From positions 1 through 64,000 of the forward strand of contig JAGYXB010002072.1 in the NCBI GenBank assembly GCA_022495005.1: a stretch of DNA of 64,000 bases. The letters are read 5' to 3'. Under the pieces are notes generated by a model. It saw only the letters and a program-made list of their open reading frames with translations, searched no databases and was not told where the DNA came from. Below, one piece after another: positions 59,966 through 64,000 of the stretch. Within the stretch, counting starts at the first letter, position 1. Each line of letters begins with the position of its first letter. The stretch comes from Rhyacophila brunnea (lineage: Eukaryota; Arthropoda; Insecta; Trichoptera; Rhyacophilidae). The translations under genes were made by a program, and so were the position numbers.

Positions 59966-61207
59966 TGCTTGTATGGGTACCAACAGTAATTTTTAATGCA
60001 AGTTTTCAACATTCCATATACTTATATTTAATTGATATTTTGCATAACAACTCGCTGTAGTAAACCCAGATACCACCAAAGTAAAATACGTTCATTGGTT
60101 TTTGACATTAAATTAACATACCTATTTGGTTTAATTAAAATAAAGTAAAATCATCGTTGTATCACGTGAAATACAGAAAATCGTAGAATGAGGACAGAAT
60201 AAAGAAATAGATTGATTCGATTTGAATATAATTTCTCCTCCTATTTATTATTTATAAACAATGGTTGAATGTAGGCATGTGTAATTCTACTCGGTCGTTT
60301 CATTTACGTATGGCTTTAGACATGTACATCAGTATCATAACTCTTGGTGAATTGTTGTCGCAAGTGTGTTATTTTCGAAAAGTTTTTTCTTGTATCTTCG
60401 GAGTCTTTTGAGATATCGCGATGAAACTATATTAAACTGTTACCAATAATGACAATATATAGATTATGGCTCGTGCAAGTATTTCCAATATAAGTATGGT
60501 AGTTTTAACAGACCAAACAGAAGGATAGGCAAAAGCATTAAAATATATTTTGTTTGCTAAGTTACTACAGAATAATCTTTATTTTTATTAATAGTATAAT
60601 TCATTTGTCAGATGAGCTGTATATCAAACAAGGATTTCTTATTTTTTAAATCTTATAATGGAAAAACTAATCGATAAAGATAAATCAGAGGAAGGTACTT
60701 CAGTTTTACTAATAGTATGACTCTATAGATTGTATCTGACTTAGTTTTTAAATCTACCAGTTCTATTAGGATTATTAAACTAATATTAAGATTCTTAATT
60801 GATTCACTAAAATAGCAGTTCTGTTGAGAAAATTCAAAAATTCCAAAATTTAGAAATATCTTAATGACAGTTGTTTTTTTTTAATAATATATCTAGACCT
60901 TAAAATCCGTGTGATAATTAGTGATAACTTAATTGATCAGTTAAAGCACCTCATATCCCATTTTATGTGAAAAAAAATGCTGATATTGGTAGTATTCAAT
61001 ATGTTTATAATAATATTGTTAATAGTTTAAATACGATATACTTACTTAATTATGGTAACATATGTGCATGTAGGACTGTAGATGAATGCCCTCTAACTTA
61101 AAACGTTTGATTAATTCATAATATATTGTCTACAATGGCCTAAATACAACTTTTAATTATGAAACATGCATCCGAATACGAAAAAAATATTATATTCCCG
61201 CCACTTG
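59966..61207. other. No recognised feature
   Basis: AT-rich sequence, nothing supported. Confidence 0.4.
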
Positions 61208-61505
61208 ATGGCCGAAACGTCAAAATTAGTGTCGAATTTTCCCGAACGAGCGCTGTCGTCGCTCACGCCGCCGCAACACTACTTCGAGATTATGATAATA
61301 TGACTTAATCTTTTGGCAAAGCACCGACCCCTGTAACAATGGCCGCGGGTACCGTCTTGGCACCGGCCGCAGGGCCCTGACCGTCGAAGAATTTGACATG
61401 CTTCCTGGACCTCGTGACCCACTGAACAACAATATGCCAATTCGCGGTTACGCTGCTGTTTTGGCCGGCTTCATCATCGCGGGTTCTATTTTTAAACCTG
61501 TTTAA
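61208..61505 (+). pseudogene. Unassigned GC-rich gene fragment in two frames
   Basis: An ATG-started frame (61208-61303, beginning MAETSKLVSNFPERALSSL) stops. A second frame in another register (about 61299-61505) then runs to TAA. The second reads RALTVEEFDMLPGPRDPLNN and ends with a hydrophobic segment YAAVLAGFIIAGSIF. Both parts share a GC-rich composition that begins near the ATG and ends at the stop, so they are probably one disrupted gene or two exons. The protein would be about 100 residues with a C-terminal membrane anchor. I cannot name the family. The minus-strand frame 61226-61432 is a shadow. Confidence 0.4.
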
Positions 61506-62800
61506 TTTATTTTTAGACCGATAGATGTACTAGTTGCTATGAGATATTATTATTTTTATATGTATATTTACTATAGGAAATAGTTTTAGCTTTTTTTGTA
61601 TTTAACGACTAATATGAACCCTACTACGACGATTATACGTCACAGAAACTACAATAAAACTATATATCTATATTGTTTTTAATATAGATTTTTTGTAAGA
61701 TACAAAAATTGTAGTCGGAGTTCGATTTATGACAATAATTGGTTGTTAGATTACCAAGAAGGTGGAAGTGTCAGATGTGGATAGATGTTAGTTATAAACC
61801 TTAAAGCGCGAATCAAACTGAGGTGCGTGTCATGGTGCATGTCGTCCATTGTCACGCCGTCATGTCGCTGCGAAAATTTCGTCTATGGTTTCGTTATTTT
61901 GCAGAATATTTTAAACCATCACCATCTCTGTAAATTCACTGAAGAATGACACTGATGTTTCTACGTTTGCATAAGTTAAAATACTTGCGGCATGACATCC
62001 ATAGATAATATTTTTAACAGAATCCAATCTGCAGACCATAGATAATAGACAACATTCTTATCAAAAATTCATAGTGCCAACAGCTAAAAACAAATAAACT
62101 TTATTTTGACATGACATTCGAAAAGTGTAGGCATGTAGAATATGATAAAAACGTTCAAAACGTCATACAGGTGTCGATGTAATGCAGTTCAATATGAAGT
62201 GACCTCATTGTTGTTTGAGTGATTTCGGCAGATGCAATGCATTGTATTTAATGGGCAAGTTTTAAGTAACTACAACATCTCTAATCGTGAATATTAGGTG
62301 TATTTTTCTTACAACGACTTGAAAAGCGTGCATCTATTTACTGCATGGTAAATATATTATAATCTAATTAACGATACGCGGCTTAGAAATAAGCGAAATC
62401 AGCTGGCAGTGTGGCCGCCATTTTGTATTTGCGTGACACTTGCCACGTGACATACTACGTCACATTCGAACGAACGTAGATAATATTATTATGACATCTT
62501 GACGTATCGCTAATGGTAAGTTAATAAACCGTTTCGTATCGATTCTATGTACAATACATATTACCATTACGTATGTAAATACATGCTTACTTACCTAGTG
62601 ACTATTTTACATAACTATTCCATATTAAGCCACCAGACATGCCTGACCTGTGACTCGCTAAATATGTCAGTCATACAAGAGACTCAATAGTACCGGATTT
62701 ACTTTTGAAGGGGCCCTGAGCAGCTATTCTTAAGAGTTAGCACTTTAACACGTTTCCGTTATTTTCATTGGTCCAAATTAACATGGAAGCCATTCCATCA
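61506..62800. other. No recognised gene
   Basis: Contains moderately GC-richer parts at 61805-61885 and 62395-62480 without supported frames or TIRs. Confidence 0.35.
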
Positions 62801-63247
62801 GTGTTACCAACTGCCATTCATATAAATATGCCAGGTGGGGTAAGAAAATAAGCTAGTTGGCAGAAAAACATGTTAGATTTTCACAAAATTAAAAAGTAAC
62901 TAGCATTTAAAAAATATTTATAATTATGGACATTATTTTCACGATTCTAAAGATATTGAAAAACTTACTTTTTCGCAAGTATCAAATAATCCATACAACT
63001 CAAAATTAATGCAGGTATCAAATTTGGACATCATTAAAATATCGTGTGGTACATTTAGTCAGCGTGTTGATTTTAATGCAAATATTGTGAAATATTCAAA
63101 CGTTTTTATAAGGATTTTAAATCTGTTTGCGTTGTCGCAAAATGCTAGATTTAATGCCATATATATGCCAGATACGTATTTTGCAAGCTATATGCCTATT
63201 CAAAAATGCTAGATCTGGCAAGAAAAACGCTAAGTTAGCAAAACTGC
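62801..63247 (-). mobile_element. Repeat family D, copy 4
   Basis: Reverse orientation, from gtgttaccaactgccattca (62801) to the gene-free end ctaagttagc near 63240. It shares with the other copies the blocks aaaatgctagatctggcaag and tagatttaatgcc. The longest member. The frame 63009-63212 within it is not a gene. Confidence 0.65.
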
Positions 63248-64000
63248 ATTCCATACACAAGGCGATTATCAGCGGCTATCGACGGTTATCTACAATAATT
63301 GGTTGATTCGTAATACGGAGAAAATTTAAGTGATGCGTTGACATGCGTGTGGAATACATCTCTATTCGGTCAAATTCAGGTATTTTCGTGCCAGCGTATT
63401 TATGTTTTTTCCACCCGAACCTCGAAATGTTCAAAATTTTGATTTAAACGTCAATATATAATCACATAACCTACAATTTTATTAGTCATGTAATTGCAGC
63501 ATATTGAAGTAAAACAAATATTTTGTTACTACTAGTCAATCGATATTTGCATCTTGCATCTCAATTCTCAATATGTAATTGACGTATACGTGGCTATAAA
63601 AGTTAACACGGCCAAGAGAGGTGCTGTTAAAAGATAGCGCATTTTGACAGTTCAGTTGGTTAACTTATTGTAATAGTAAGCTGCCTGATTATATAAAGTG
63701 ATACATGTGATATATTTATCATATTTAGCTCTTTTTGGATGTTAAGTGAAATGTTAGAATAGCCTCGCTAGGCTAATATATATTGGGGGCCTAAAAAACT
63801 CAACTTATTTTTATTGAACATTTATTAAATACATAAATTTAAAAAAAAAACCTCAGAGACAATTCTACAAAAAATGTTGAATGTATGTTTCAGCATTCGT
63901 TATCTTGGCAATTGTGCTTGTCCAATAAGCGAGCGATATTGATAGTTCCCGATATATTCAATATCTGAGGGTATTTCTCTAGGGTTTTTGTAAGTGGTAT
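63248..64000. other. No recognised gene
   Basis: AT-rich. It contains aagagaggtgctgttaaa (about 63613-63630), shared with the MITE at 30814, and taatacggagaaaattt (63311), shared with about 45637. Confidence 0.35.

Noticed and set aside
1..64000. CRISPR array, bacterial operon, riboswitch or prophage
   Set aside because: No regularly spaced repeats, no ribosome-binding-site-led gene strings and no long bacterial-type frames. The retroelements and composition are those of an insect nuclear genome.

Overview
The window reads as repeat-rich, AT-rich insect nuclear DNA, most likely an aphid. The reasons are the low GC background, the recurrent palindrome TAGGTACCTA, a tRNA-derived SINE, non-LTR retrotransposon (LINE) fragments and many short terminal-inverted-repeat (TIR) elements. 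I see no bacterial-type operon, no CRISPR array, no rRNA and no convincing multi-exon host gene. The species call is inference from sequence style.

Layout. 1-4 kb holds a small TIR element (1322-1716) and two dispersed repeats. 4.02-8.91 kb is one bounded DNA transposon: 30-bp TIRs (29/30 identical), a 4-bp TTAT target duplication, a decayed minus-strand transposase and a nested pogo-like MITE. A second pogo-like MITE follows at 9.06-9.57 kb. 11.1-17.1 kb contains a Helentron-like non-autonomous element, one arm of a foldback family, and two 3' fragments of one LINE family. 17.7-18.4 kb holds an internally deleted LINE with a poly(A) tail and a 107-bp TTAA-flanked MITE. 22.8-27.0 kb holds several MITEs and a SINE. 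29.98-31.78 kb is a second element with 30-bp TIRs and a 4-bp duplication (AGTT). 33.91-35.30 kb is a near-perfect palindrome with about 680-bp arms flanked by TTAA. 38.66-39.81 kb is a LINE insertion whose reverse-transcriptase part is inverted relative to its 3' part and which has an 11-bp target duplication, the structure expected from twin priming. 42-52.4 kb has three more Helentron-like copies, two related hAT-like elements, a tRNA-like unit, another hAT-like MITE and a nearly readable LINE 3' half (46.7-48.0 kb). 56-64 kb has two SINE copies, a Harbinger-like palindromic MITE and another copy of a repeat also found at 12.9, 25.6 and 36.5 kb.

The protein-coding material is mostly transposon debris. 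Separate from it are a few short reading frames, several richer in GC than their surroundings (39.87, 49.65, 54.93, 56.09, 58.02 and 61.21 kb). Most of them end in or contain a hydrophobic segment. I cannot assign them. They could be exons, young genes or old viral insertions, and homology searches would decide.

The genes do not form a pathway. The window is a record of insertions into insertions: a pogo MITE inside the 4.9-kb transposon, a MITE inside a LINE, a palindromic MITE inside the 1.8-kb element, and a LINE next to a short reading frame.
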